A stretch of 64,000 nucleotides of DNA, from the NCBI RefSeq assembly GCF_029667115.1, contig NZ_JARUIU010000007.1, positions 62,001 through 126,000 of the forward strand, written 5' to 3'. This DNA comes from Jeotgalibacillus sp. ET6. GTDB lineage: Bacteria > Bacillota > Bacilli > Bacillales > Jeotgalibacillaceae. The notes below the pieces were generated by a model. That model ran no database searches, was not told the origin of the DNA, and saw nothing but the letters and a program-made list of their open reading frames with translations. Shown here piece by piece: positions 54,835-63,276 of this stretch (its first letter is position 1; each line of letters begins with the position of its first letter). Position numbers and translations under genes: made by a program.

Positions 54835-54870
54835 CGCAAATGAAAAATCCAGAGGAACATTTACCTTATG

Positions 54871-54925
54871 AAAAATCCGAACACAATCGAAATTTTTTCA
54901 GTTTCGATTGCGCTCGGATTTTGCT
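54871..54925 (+). terminator. Strong rho-independent terminator
   Basis: AAAATCCGAACACAATCGAAA (54872-54892; described in arms of 20 or fewer paired bases) pairs with TTTCGATTGCGCTCGGATTTT (54902-54922) with an internal mismatch. It ends the GH31-GH42-GH95-YesL operon and makes the following kinase gene a separate unit. Confidence 0.88.
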
Positions 54926-54977
54926 GTTTATATTTAATTAAACAACTCCAAGCAGATATCTGAAATTGAATATCACT

Positions 54978-55067
54978 AATTTTGACATGAAAATAGATAC
55001 AGTATACACTTTCAGAAAACAAAACAGATCATGATAAAATGAAGTAACATAATTGGAAGCGCTTACA
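54978..55067 (+). promoter_or_regulatory. yesM-like gene upstream region: AATTTTGACATGA motif and cre site
   Basis: AATTTTGACATGA (54978-54990) is repeated exactly at 58387-58399. It may include a -35 (TTGACA) with TATACA 15 bp further, a tight spacing. TGGAAGCGCTTACA (55054-55067) is an excellent cre site, only 22 bp before the start codon, so CcpA should block the kinase/regulator transcript when preferred sugars are present. Confidence 0.7.
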
Positions 55068-55088
55068 GATGGACGGGAAGGTGTTTAA

Positions 55089-56867
55089 GTGAAAAAGTGG
55101 CTGCTTTTACGGTTTAACAATATGAAATTGCCGGAGAAGTTTATTTGGTTTTTTCTCATTATCGTTGTATTTCCGATTCTGTCTGCAGGTATCTATTTAA
55201 CGAATGAAATGCGTCAGGACGCTCTTGATGATGCGATTACCCAATCTGCATTAAATAATGAGCGGGTTCGTCAGCGGACATCGGAAGTCCTTCGTGTACC
55301 TGTATTTGTCTCCAACAATCTCATGTTTGATGACCGTCTCAGAATGCTTGTAAATACCCGATTTACGAGAACAAACGAGGTGGTGGAAGCCTATCGTTCA
55401 TTCAATACGTTTTCTTACTATAAACAATACTACCCTGATATACAGTCCATCAGATTGTATACACAAAATCAAACGATGATCAATAATTGGGAGCTGATCC
55501 CGCTGAATGAAACGATAATGGACGAAACCTGGTACCGGGAAGCAGCCGCTGATGCCGGGTTTATGAAGTGGCAGTACATAGAAGATGAAACAAAAGGCGG
55601 TAAGCCGTATCTGAGCCTGATTCGCCGCATCAATTTTTTGGAGGAAAAAAGCTTCGCTATTTTAATTATTACCATCAATCCTGCTGTTTTAGATGTAATT
55701 TTAAATCAGGAAATGTTTTTAACGATGATTGTAGATGAAAATGATCATATTGTTGCCTCTAATGACCCTTCAAATAAAGGTCAGAAGCTAGGCACGATTT
55801 TGGATGACAGTACAGAAGATGATGAGGAGGCGCTATATGAAGCGGTTGTAGATGGCAATGCTTCTCAAATTATAACAAGTGATATTTTAATCGATGAATT
55901 AAGTCAAAACCGGCTTCGTGTAGTAACTGCCGTTCAGCATCATCATATCGTTGGCAACGCAAATGCCCTGGCCGCAAAAGGGGCACTCATGACGGTTTTA
56001 GCAGCACTTGTAGCGATTGGATTTATTGCCATTATGTCCCGTTTATTTTCAAAAAGGCTTGATGAGCTAAGCGCCAGGATCAGCAGAGTTGCCACAGGAG
56101 ACTTATCGACAAGTGTTGAAATGTCAGGCAATGATGAAATTGGGGAACTGTCCCGTCAGTTTCAGCACATGGTGGAAGAACTGGATGCATCGATTGAGAC
56201 CCTGAAGGAATCAAACAGCCAAAAAGCACAGCTGCAGCGTAACCAGGCAGATATAAAATTAAAGATGATGGCAAGTCAAATCAATCCGCATTTTTTATTT
56301 AACACGCTTGAATCGATCCGGATGAAAGCCCATATGGAAGGGGCAAAGGAAGCGGCAGGCATTGTTAAGCTGTTAGGGAAGCTGATGAGAAAAAGCATTG
56401 AGACTGGCGGGCGCCCGGTTCGGGTGGAAATGGAAATTGAAATGGTCCGCTGTTATTTGGAAATTCAATCGTTCCGCTATGAGAAACGTCTCTCCTATGA
56501 CCTCTTTGTAGATCCGTCAGCAAAAGATGTGTATATTGAACCTCTTATTATTCAGCCGCTTGTGGAAAACTCGGTTATTCACGGACTTGAAGATAAAGAC
56601 GACGGAGGAAAGGTCTCTGTTTATGTTCAAATGGTATCTGGCGGAATGAAAGTGACCGTAAAAGATGACGGTAAAGGATTCACAGAAAAACGGTTATTTG
56701 AAGTGCTCCATTTTATTAATGATACAGAAGAGGAAAATCGAATTGGATTAAGAAACGTGCATCAGCGGCTTCTGCTGACATATGGCGACTCATCCGGACT
56801 GCAGATTAGAAGTGATGAAGGAGAAGGTACAGTGATTCATTTTGTGATTCCTATACAAGGAGAGTGA
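55089..56867 (+). CDS. YesM-like sensor histidine kinase
   Basis: A 592-residue kinase. Helix one at about 18-37 and helix two at ~297-316 enclose a large extracellular Cache-like sensor; HAMP follows (~317-375: SRLFSKRLDELSARISRVATGD), then the His_kinase domain (PF06580) with QINPHFLFNTLESIRMKA holding the phospho-acceptor His, and an HATPase with PLVENSVIHGLEDKDDGG and GIGLRNVHQRL-like G boxes. YesM-type kinases sense extracellular saccharides or solute-binding protein complexes. The GTG at 55089 (GGGAAGGTGTTTAA upstream) is used as start. The regulator gene begins 1 bp after its stop. Confidence 0.93.
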   Translation: MKKWLLLRFNNMKLPEKFIWFFLIIVVFPILSAGIYLTNEMRQDALDDAITQSALNNERVRQRTSEVLRVPVFVSNNLMFDDRLRMLVNTRFTRTNEVVEAYRSFNTFSYYKQYYPDIQSIRLYTQNQTMINNWELIPLNETIMDETWYREAAADAGFMKWQYIEDETKGGKPYLSLIRRINFLEEKSFAILIITINPAVLDVILNQEMFLTMIVDENDHIVASNDPSNKGQKLGTILDDSTEDDEEALYEAVVDGNASQIITSDILIDELSQNRLRVVTAVQHHHIVGNANALAAKGALMTVLAALVAIGFIAIMSRLFSKRLDELSARISRVATGDLSTSVEMSGNDEIGELSRQFQHMVEELDASIETLKESNSQKAQLQRNQADIKLKMMASQINPHFLFNTLESIRMKAHMEGAKEAAGIVKLLGKLMRKSIETGGRPVRVEMEIEMVRCYLEIQSFRYEKRLSYDLFVDPSAKDVYIEPLIIQPLVENSVIHGLEDKDDGGKVSVYVQMVSGGMKVTVKDDGKGFTEKRLFEVLHFINDTEEENRIGLRNVHQRLLLTYGDSSGLQIRSDEGEGTVIHFVIPIQGE

Positions 56868-56868
56868 C

Positions 56869-58338
56869 ATGATGCGTGACGTTTTGATTGTAGATGATGA
56901 ACCGATGATCCGAGAGGGACTAAAGACGCTGATTGACTGGGAGGAATACGGCTATCGTGTGGTTGGGCTGGCCCGAAATGGCAAAGACGGCTATGAAAAG
57001 TTTCATCAGCTGAAGCCGGATTTAATTATAGCCGATATTAAGATGCCGGAAATGGATGGAATTACACTGCTCGAAACACTTCGCGATGAATCACACAATA
57101 TCCGCTTTATTCTGCTTAGCGGTTATGCAGACTTCAACTATGCAAGGCGTGCCATCAGCTGCGGAGCTGAGGCTTACTTGCTTAAGCCGATTGATGAAGA
57201 TGAGCTGATTGAGAAGCTTATCGCCATTCAGTCATCTTTTATACTCTCTGTCCATCAACCAAGCCGGTCCAGCGCCTGGAAAGAACTTTTTCAGCATATT
57301 CCTGATGAAAATGGAACTGAAGCCATTTCTATTTTTGAACAAAAAGGAATTTGGCAAGGGCCCTCTCGCCTTTTAGTCGTAAAGCCCGGTCGCCATTTGC
57401 AGCACTGGCAGCAGAGAATAGATGAGCTGATTCACCGGACAGAATCAGTGATTGTTTTTCCTATTAAAGACCTCTTTATTTTTATTTTGCCCGTCTCTTC
57501 CCATGCAGCTACATTCCTGCAGGAGCTTGGCGAATCAATGCCTTATCATGTGGCAGCGTCTGCGGTTCTTCATAAACTACAAGATAGTCTGCTCCAATGG
57601 AAGGACATTCAGCGGGTGTTGGATTCATCATTTTACATACCTGAAAAAACAGTACTTCAGCAGCCGTTTGATCGAGAAGATGTGGTAACGAAAGAATGGC
57701 ATCCGGATGTGTACCGCAATCGTCTTTTCTTTGCCCTGGAAGCTTCAAGCAGTGAAGCAGCGTACGCCATATTAGATGAGGTAATGGAAGAATGGACAGC
57801 AAGAAAATGGCCGGAGCAGGAAGTAAAAAAAGAAGCAGCTTCCCTATGCAATCAGGTGATGAATAAACTTGCTGCCGTCCATCCAAAAAAACAATCATTG
57901 CTTCTCAAAACGGGATTAAAAACAACGGAGTTATATGAGGCTTCTTCCATGGAAGCCATGCATGCATCATGCCATTCTTTTCTCACAGCGGTACTTGACA
58001 TAATGGATGACGGTACACCGGACAGCGTCATGAATAAAATGATTGACTTGATCCGCACACGCTATAACGAAAATCTGAGACTCGAAACGCTTGCCGGGAT
58101 TTTCAACTATAATAGTGCATACCTGGGAAAGCTGTTTAAAAGCCATACTGGTGAATATTTTAATACGTATGTAGATAAAGTCCGCACCGAAAAAGCGAAA
58201 GAAATGCTGAATAGAGGCTATAAAGTATATGAAGTCGCAGAAAAAGTCGGGTATGCAAATGTGGATTACTTTCACCGGAAGTTCAAAAAGCATGCAGGTG
58301 TTTCTCCAACGACTTTTAAAAACAAGCACAACCAATAA
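56869..58338 (+). CDS. YesN-like response regulator with AraC output domain
   Basis: A 489-residue protein (or 488 from the second ATG at 56872). The receiver is N-terminal: VDDEPMIREG and the phospho-acceptor Asp at about 56 in LIIADIKMPEMDG, with the Lys in YLLKPIDED. A long helical linker (~130-380) leads to a C-terminal AraC/XylS double helix-turn-helix with LRLETLAGIFNYNSAYLGKLFKSH and VAEKVGYANVDYFHRKFKKHAGVSP. It should activate the glycan genes and importer when its kinase senses the oligosaccharide. A terminator follows. Confidence 0.94.
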   Translation: MMRDVLIVDDEPMIREGLKTLIDWEEYGYRVVGLARNGKDGYEKFHQLKPDLIIADIKMPEMDGITLLETLRDESHNIRFILLSGYADFNYARRAISCGAEAYLLKPIDEDELIEKLIAIQSSFILSVHQPSRSSAWKELFQHIPDENGTEAISIFEQKGIWQGPSRLLVVKPGRHLQHWQQRIDELIHRTESVIVFPIKDLFIFILPVSSHAATFLQELGESMPYHVAASAVLHKLQDSLLQWKDIQRVLDSSFYIPEKTVLQQPFDREDVVTKEWHPDVYRNRLFFALEASSSEAAYAILDEVMEEWTARKWPEQEVKKEAASLCNQVMNKLAAVHPKKQSLLLKTGLKTTELYEASSMEAMHASCHSFLTAVLDIMDDGTPDSVMNKMIDLIRTRYNENLRLETLAGIFNYNSAYLGKLFKSHTGEYFNTYVDKVRTEKAKEMLNRGYKVYEVAEKVGYANVDYFHRKFKKHAGVSPTTFKNKHNQ

Positions 58339-58339
58339 A

Positions 58340-58386
58340 GATGTCCGTTCTTCGTTGCTTTAAACCAATGAGGACGGGCATCCTTT
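58340..58386 (+). terminator. Terminator after the response regulator gene
   Basis: GATGTCCGT (58340-58348) pairs with ACGGGCATC (58374-58382), with one G-U pair, and is followed by CTTTAATTTT. The permease gene 90 bp further therefore probably has its own promoter near the TTGACATGA motif. Confidence 0.7.
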
Positions 58387-58399
58387 AATTTTGACATGA
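58387..58399 (+). promoter_or_regulatory. AATTTTGACATGA motif upstream of the importer genes
   Basis: This 13-bp sequence is identical to 54978-54990 and its TGACATGAT core also lies before the glycoside hydrolase operon (47384). It is 77 bp upstream of the permease start. It may be a YesN-type activator site, a -35, or both; the choice is not settled by sequence. Confidence 0.55.
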
Positions 58400-58475
58400 T
58401 TTTTAACGCAAATCAGCAGGTATTGAACCCGAATCTTTCCTTGTAAGATGGAGGTATAGAACAGGGGGAGATAAA

Positions 58476-59441
58476 GTGGAATCGGTTGAAAAGAAAGCGC
58501 ATACAAAAATAAACCGTTCTGCCAAAACACAGCACAGATTTTTTAAAACGATGAAGCAGCAAAAGTATTTATATGCGATGTCTGTTCCATTTGTTCTGTG
58601 GGTGATTGTATTTAATTATGTCCCGCTTTGGGGCTGGACCATGGCCTTTCAGGACTTTAAACCGGCAAGGTCATTCATGGAGCAGGAGTGGGTGGGTCTT
58701 GCGAACTTTGCTGCCCTTTTTCAGGATGAACGGTTCTATTTGGTTCTCCGCAACACGCTGGCGATGAGCATTATGGGGCTCGCTATTGGATTTGTTGTTC
58801 CCATTATCTTTGCGGTTTTCCTGAATGAAGTGCGGGTCCAGACGTTTAAGCGGACGGTTCAGACGATCTCCTATTTGCCCCATTTTGTCTCATGGGTCGT
58901 TGTGGCGGGCATTGTTACCAAGATGCTGTCTACTGACGGGGGAATCGTCAATGAAATGCTGATGGCGGCAGGCTTTGTAAATGATCCTGTTCAGTTTATG
59001 ACCAAAGGCGAATGGTTCTGGATGATTGTGACGCTGTCGGATTTGTGGAAGGAAATGGGCTGGAATTCGATTATCTTTTTGGCCGCAATGGCAGGGGTTG
59101 ATCCGCAGCAATACGAAGCAGCGAAGGTAGACGGTGCGAGCAGGCTGCGTCAAATCTGGCATATAACGCTTCCTGGAATCCGGCCAACGATTCTTGTTGT
59201 GTTAATTTTATCCATCGGTCATTTAATCACCATCGGCTTTGAAAAGCAGTTTTTACTCGGCAATCCGATTGTCGTGGATTACGCTGAAGTGCTTGACTTG
59301 TATGCTCTGAATTATGGAATCGGTCTTGGCCGTTTCTCCTACGGAACAGCGATCGGAATTTTCAACTCTCTGGTAAGTATTGTTCTGCTGTTTCTTGCCA
59401 ATGGCATCTTTAAGCGCTACACGAATCAAAGTGTCATGTAA
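58476..59441 (+). CDS. LplB-type oligosaccharide ABC importer permease
   Basis: A 321-residue permease with about six helices (PFVLWVIVFNYVPLWGWTMAF at ~35-60, then LRNTLAMSIMGLAIGFVVPI and others). It belongs to the LplB/YtcP-like subgroup of binding-protein-dependent permeases, with an EAA loop, YEAAKVDGASRLRQIWHITLPGI. It pairs with the second permease encoded 12 bp downstream and with the lipoprotein at 60378-62033. No ATPase gene is present; Bacillus oligosaccharide importers usually share the MsmX ATPase. The GTG at 58476 follows AGGGGGAGATAAA. Confidence 0.92.
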   Translation: MESVEKKAHTKINRSAKTQHRFFKTMKQQKYLYAMSVPFVLWVIVFNYVPLWGWTMAFQDFKPARSFMEQEWVGLANFAALFQDERFYLVLRNTLAMSIMGLAIGFVVPIIFAVFLNEVRVQTFKRTVQTISYLPHFVSWVVVAGIVTKMLSTDGGIVNEMLMAAGFVNDPVQFMTKGEWFWMIVTLSDLWKEMGWNSIIFLAAMAGVDPQQYEAAKVDGASRLRQIWHITLPGIRPTILVVLILSIGHLITIGFEKQFLLGNPIVVDYAEVLDLYALNYGIGLGRFSYGTAIGIFNSLVSIVLLFLANGIFKRYTNQSVM

Positions 59442-59453
59442 AGGAGGGATATT

Positions 59454-60356
59454 ATGAAAGGAAGCCGAAAGGGATGGGATGATCGGCTGTTTGATATAAT
59501 TAACTATTCGTTTTTAACAGTCGTTTTACTTGTTACGCTTTATCCATTTTTAAATGTGCTGGCAATTTCACTAAATGAATCCACCGATACGGTCAGAGGC
59601 GGCATCACTATTTTTCCGCGGGAGTTTACACTTACCAACTACCAGACCATTTTTGAGTACGATAACTTGATCACCGGCTTTATAAATTCCACCTTACGTA
59701 CGGTAATCGGTACGGTGCTCGGTGTGGTGTCTTCTGCTATGGTAGCGTTTACATTAAGCAGAGCAGATTTTCAGGGAAGAAAAGCTTTCTCAACCGTTCT
59801 TGTTCTTACACTTTATTTTTCCGGCGGTCTGATCCCCGGTTATATGTTAATGCGCGATTTACAGCTCATTGATACATTCTGGGTGTACGTCCTTCCGGGC
59901 ATGGTAAATGCTTTCAACATCATTATTGTCCGTTCGTTTATGGATGGACTGCCGTTTGCTTTGCAGGAATCAGCCAAGATGGATGGCGCTAATGACTTTG
60001 CTATTTTCTGGCGGATCATCCTGCCGCTATGTACACCGGTACTTGCAACAATCGCTCTTTTTATCGCAGTAGGCCAATGGAATTCATGGTTTGACACATA
60101 CTTATACAATAGTTCCAATCCGAGTTTAACTACACTGCAGTTTGAATTAATGAAAATACTGCAGAATACTACAATGGGTGCTACAGATGCCAATGCATTT
60201 CGCGATGCTCAGGGGCAGGAGGCAGCTTCTTCTGTGTCACCGGAATCTATTAAAATGGCGATCTCAATGGTTACCATTATCCCAATATTACTGGTATATC
60301 CATTTCTGCAGCGGTTTTTTGTGCAAGGCATGACGCTTGGAGCAGTAAAAAGCTAA
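59454..60356 (+). CDS. LplC/YtcP-type oligosaccharide ABC importer permease
   Basis: A 300-residue permease, ATG behind AAAGGAGGGATATT. Six helices are predicted; the LplC-type N-terminus DRLFDIINYSFLTVVLLVTLYPFLNV, the FINSTLRTVIGTVLGVV segment, and the EAA loop ESAKMDGANDFAIFWRIILPL are visible. It is the partner of the LplB-type permease upstream, and the two should form the membrane channel for imported oligosaccharides. It lies 12 bp after the first permease, 21 bp before the lipoprotein gene. Confidence 0.92.
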   Translation: MKGSRKGWDDRLFDIINYSFLTVVLLVTLYPFLNVLAISLNESTDTVRGGITIFPREFTLTNYQTIFEYDNLITGFINSTLRTVIGTVLGVVSSAMVAFTLSRADFQGRKAFSTVLVLTLYFSGGLIPGYMLMRDLQLIDTFWVYVLPGMVNAFNIIIVRSFMDGLPFALQESAKMDGANDFAIFWRIILPLCTPVLATIALFIAVGQWNSWFDTYLYNSSNPSLTTLQFELMKILQNTTMGATDANAFRDAQGQEAASSVSPESIKMAISMVTIIPILLVYPFLQRFFVQGMTLGAVKS

Positions 60357-60377
60357 CTAGATAAAGGGGAGAAATTG

Positions 60378-62033
60378 ATGAAAACAAAGTGGAGAAAAGC
60401 AAGTGCTGTGTTTATTATGGGGACCATGCTTACAGTGGCAGGCTGTCAAAGTGACAATGCAGCGACAAAAGAAGAAACAACCGGTCCAGTCACGTTTTCA
60501 CTCTTTAGTGCCGATCCTCATTCCCAATGGGACAACATGGAAAGCCCGGTCAGTCAGATGGTGAAAGAGACAACTGAAGTCACGATTGAGCCGGAATTTG
60601 ACGTTGGAGGCGGAGAACAGAAGATCCCTCTCATGATCGCAAGCGGTGAATATCCGGATTTGATTCTGCCAAAAGGGAATGCAGGCAAATTGGTAGATGC
60701 GGGTGCGCTCATTGATTTAACGGATCTGATTGAAGAGCATGCTCCGAATTTGAAAAAAGTATATGGTGATTATTTCAACCGGTTAAAATGGAGCGGAGAA
60801 GACGAATCTATTTATATTTTGCCAACATCCCGAGTTGATCATACGTACTGGGCACCGGGCAATGGCTTTATGCTGCAGCATGATGTGGTAAAGCAGCTGG
60901 GTTATCCGGAAATTCGTACAGTAGACGATTTTGAGAATGCCATCAGAGACTACAAGGAAAAGAACCCAACCATTGACGGGCAGCCGACGATCGGATTGTC
61001 ATTGCTGGCTGATGACTGGAGAATTATGATTTCAACAACGAATCCGGCTTTTTACGCAACAGGTGCTCCGGATGACGGCGAATTTTATATTGATCCCGAG
61101 ACATATGAAGCGACCATGCATTATCGCCGTCCTGAAGAAAAAGAGTACTTTAAGTGGCTGAACCATATGAACGCTGAAGGTCTGCTGGACCAGGAGAGCT
61201 TTGTTCAAAAATATGATCAGTACCTGGCGAAAATATCCTCTGGCCGTGTGCTTGGTCTGATTGACACAGACTGGGAAGTAGGAGACGCACAGCGTGCACT
61301 ACGTGAAGCAGGTAAAACAGAGAGAATGCATGGGATGTACCCTGTCACTTTGACTGAAGAATATAAACATGCAAACTTCCAGGATACCGGTTATCTTGGA
61401 GGCTGGGGAATCGGGATCACAACCGAGTGTGAAGATCCGGTTCGTGCAATTAAGTTCCTGGATTATTTAGCATCTGATGAAGGCCAAATCCTGCAAAATT
61501 GGGGCATCGAGGGTGAGCATTACACAATTGAAGACGGCAAACGTGTGATATCAGATGAGGAAATGAATGAACGCAATAACAATGCCAACTATGTGAAAAA
61601 TACGGGTATCGGCGTATTAAGCGGATTTGCTCCATTATATGGAGATGGTGTAACGGATTCAACCGGACAGACTTATTCCATTGCTAGTCCGGATCAAATT
61701 ATTAATGCCTATACGGATACAGAAAAAGAAGTGCTGTCAAACTACAATGTAGAGATGTGGAAAGACCTGTATCCGCAAACAGAGGAATTCCCGGTAAAAC
61801 CATGGGGAGCAGCTTACAACATGCAGGTTGAAGCAGGTTCCGATCTTGAACTGATCATGCAAAAGTCGCTGGATGTTGTGAAAAAACGTATACCTGAAGC
61901 CATTTTGGCAGACCCGTCTGAGTTTGACGATGTATGGGAGAGCTTCATGGCCGATCTGGAGAGTGCAGGTGTTGAACAGGCTGAGGCTGATTACACAGAA
62001 ATGATTAAGGATCGACTGGAGCTTTGGCAGTGA
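60378..62033 (+). CDS. LplA-type extracellular sugar-binding lipoprotein
   Basis: Starts at the ATG at 60378 (AAGGGGAGAAATTG upstream), giving 551 residues. The lipobox VAGC (20-23) anchors it outside. The mature part is a large type of solute-binding protein of the LplA/YtcQ subgroup, with VTFSLFSADPHSQWDN at the start, SGEYPDLILPKGNAGKLVDAG, and an acidic C-terminus, a size that suits large oligosaccharides. It delivers the ligand to the two permeases encoded upstream. The YesM-like kinase may also sense this complex. Confidence 0.93.
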   Translation: MKTKWRKASAVFIMGTMLTVAGCQSDNAATKEETTGPVTFSLFSADPHSQWDNMESPVSQMVKETTEVTIEPEFDVGGGEQKIPLMIASGEYPDLILPKGNAGKLVDAGALIDLTDLIEEHAPNLKKVYGDYFNRLKWSGEDESIYILPTSRVDHTYWAPGNGFMLQHDVVKQLGYPEIRTVDDFENAIRDYKEKNPTIDGQPTIGLSLLADDWRIMISTTNPAFYATGAPDDGEFYIDPETYEATMHYRRPEEKEYFKWLNHMNAEGLLDQESFVQKYDQYLAKISSGRVLGLIDTDWEVGDAQRALREAGKTERMHGMYPVTLTEEYKHANFQDTGYLGGWGIGITTECEDPVRAIKFLDYLASDEGQILQNWGIEGEHYTIEDGKRVISDEEMNERNNNANYVKNTGIGVLSGFAPLYGDGVTDSTGQTYSIASPDQIINAYTDTEKEVLSNYNVEMWKDLYPQTEEFPVKPWGAAYNMQVEAGSDLELIMQKSLDVVKKRIPEAILADPSEFDDVWESFMADLESAGVEQAEADYTEMIKDRLELWQ

Positions 62034-62048
62034 CAGTGATATAAAGTG

Positions 62049-62275
62049 AAAAAAGAGCTTGGGACAAAAATGTCTCAAGCTCTTTGACCGGTTCGCTGCG
62101 CTTCAGGCGAACGCTTTCGCAGGGACGGCGCTGAGCCTTTCAGGGCCTTGCCCTGTAAAGGCTCAGCTTGCCGTCATAACCTGCAGGAGTCGCCACCTTC
62201 CGCTCCGCTCACCTACTACTAGTAATAAAAATTTCCTCATTTTTTAAACTTTTTGAATTTTGTCCCAGGTTCTTT
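62049..62275 (-). repeat. Dispersed repeat, near-full copy D (opposite orientation to copy A)
   Basis: Its reverse complement matches 21257-21486 closely: same TACTAGTA junction, same GGAAGGTGGCGACTCC, same GGGCAAGGCCC palindrome, same terminal GAGCTTGGGACA hairpin. Only a few positions differ. The GAGCTTGGGACAAAA against TGTCTCAAGCTC hairpin at 62053-62083 lies 20 bp past the lipoprotein stop and likely terminates its transcript. It has no coding capacity. Confidence 0.85.
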
Positions 62276-62363
62276 TTATGCCTCTGTTAAAAGGAATAAA
62301 TAGTCTCCGTTGTGCATGGCTTGTTAAACTTTACAATCAACTTAGAATTACGTCACCCAGTTA

Positions 62364-62606
62364 TTATGGACGCTCAAGAACAGCAGAGAGCATACGGTGG
62401 ACAACTTCATGGTCACTTGTATCGTTCAGACGGTAGTCTTTGCCGGGTAAAGTGTACCATTCCTTGGCTCCGGCATATGTAATGGAGAGTGTAAGCATAC
62501 CGCTGTCATCACAAGTAGTCTGCAGTTCAAGCTCTCCGCTGATGACGCCAACTTCAGTGGTCATGACTCCGTGTGTTGCGGTAAAGATCGTTGACTTTTT
62601 ATCCAT
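62364..62606 (-). CDS. Small protein of unknown function
   Basis: The ATG at 62606 follows AGGAAAGGAGTCTTTCTC, giving 80 residues; a further upstream in-frame start lacks a ribosome binding site. The protein is soluble and beta-rich (STIFTATHGVMTTEV, ELELQTTCDDSGMLTLSITYAG), ending in a helix. No family recognised. It lies 37 bp downstream of the secreted HNH nuclease gene on the same strand and may be its operon partner; an immunity or inhibitor role is possible but unsupported. Confidence 0.55.
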   Translation of the reverse strand: MDKKSTIFTATHGVMTTEVGVISGELELQTTCDDSGMLTLSITYAGAKEWYTLPGKDYRLNDTSDHEVVHRMLSAVLERP

Positions 62607-62643
62607 GAGAAAGACTCCTTTCCTGATATGAATCATTTAACGA

Positions 62644-63276
62644 TTAGTACGAACAGGTGTTAAGCATGGTTTGCAGGGAAGATTTCTCCGATGCCTGGAG
62701 GCTTAGGTTCCAAGTGTGCTTTGTATTAATCCACCATTTCGCGTATCCGCAATGTGCGCTGTAGCGGGGAGGCTGCCAAGTTGATGGATCCTGGTCCCCT
62801 TTGGAGCGGTTAACGCTGGCGGTTACAGCAATCAGATGCGGACCGCTTAAGTCATTTGCAAATTCACGGCGCTGCGCTTCTGTCCAGCTGCTAGCTCCGG
62901 AGCGCCATGCTTCAGCTAATGGAACAACATGATCTACATCGAGTTCAGATGGAGAATACACCGTGATGCCGTCAAAGTAGCTGTACCACTTGCCGGATGT
63001 GACAGGGCAGTCTCCGCTGAAATAGTCAGCATCGCGTTGAAGAACCAATTGGCGGGTATCACAGCCGCCGCCCTGTCCGATCCAGTGAGGAAACTCATCA
63101 CGGGAGTAGCCGGCCATCGAGTTTTCCGATTTTACGGTTAGCGAGTTCAATTGAGATTGGGCAGCTGACTTGGAAGGAGTATCAGGCAAAAAAGCTGAAG
63201 CTGGCTGCGCATCAAACTGAAAAGCAGCAAAAGAGATAAGCAGGGCAAAAATAAATACCATCGATTTTTTAAACAA
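62644..63276 (-). CDS. Secreted HNH endonuclease-family protein
   Basis: The TTG at 63276 is 7 nt after AGGAGG (CATTACT between), giving 210 residues. The signal peptide is FKKSMVFIFALLISFAAFQF with AXA-like cleavage near PASAF at about residue 29, so the enzyme is exported. The nuclease core shows SELDVDHVVPLAEAWRSGAS (HNH catalytic His in DHV) and NRSKGDQDPSTWQPP, typical of the DUF1524/secreted nuclease group, with cysteines GGGCD, SGDCPV, AHCGY and NTCSY probably forming disulfides. It probably degrades extracellular DNA or RNA for phosphate or competition. Confidence 0.9.
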   Translation of the reverse strand: MFKKSMVFIFALLISFAAFQFDAQPASAFLPDTPSKSAAQSQLNSLTVKSENSMAGYSRDEFPHWIGQGGGCDTRQLVLQRDADYFSGDCPVTSGKWYSYFDGITVYSPSELDVDHVVPLAEAWRSGASSWTEAQRREFANDLSGPHLIAVTASVNRSKGDQDPSTWQPPRYSAHCGYAKWWINTKHTWNLSLQASEKSSLQTMLNTCSY

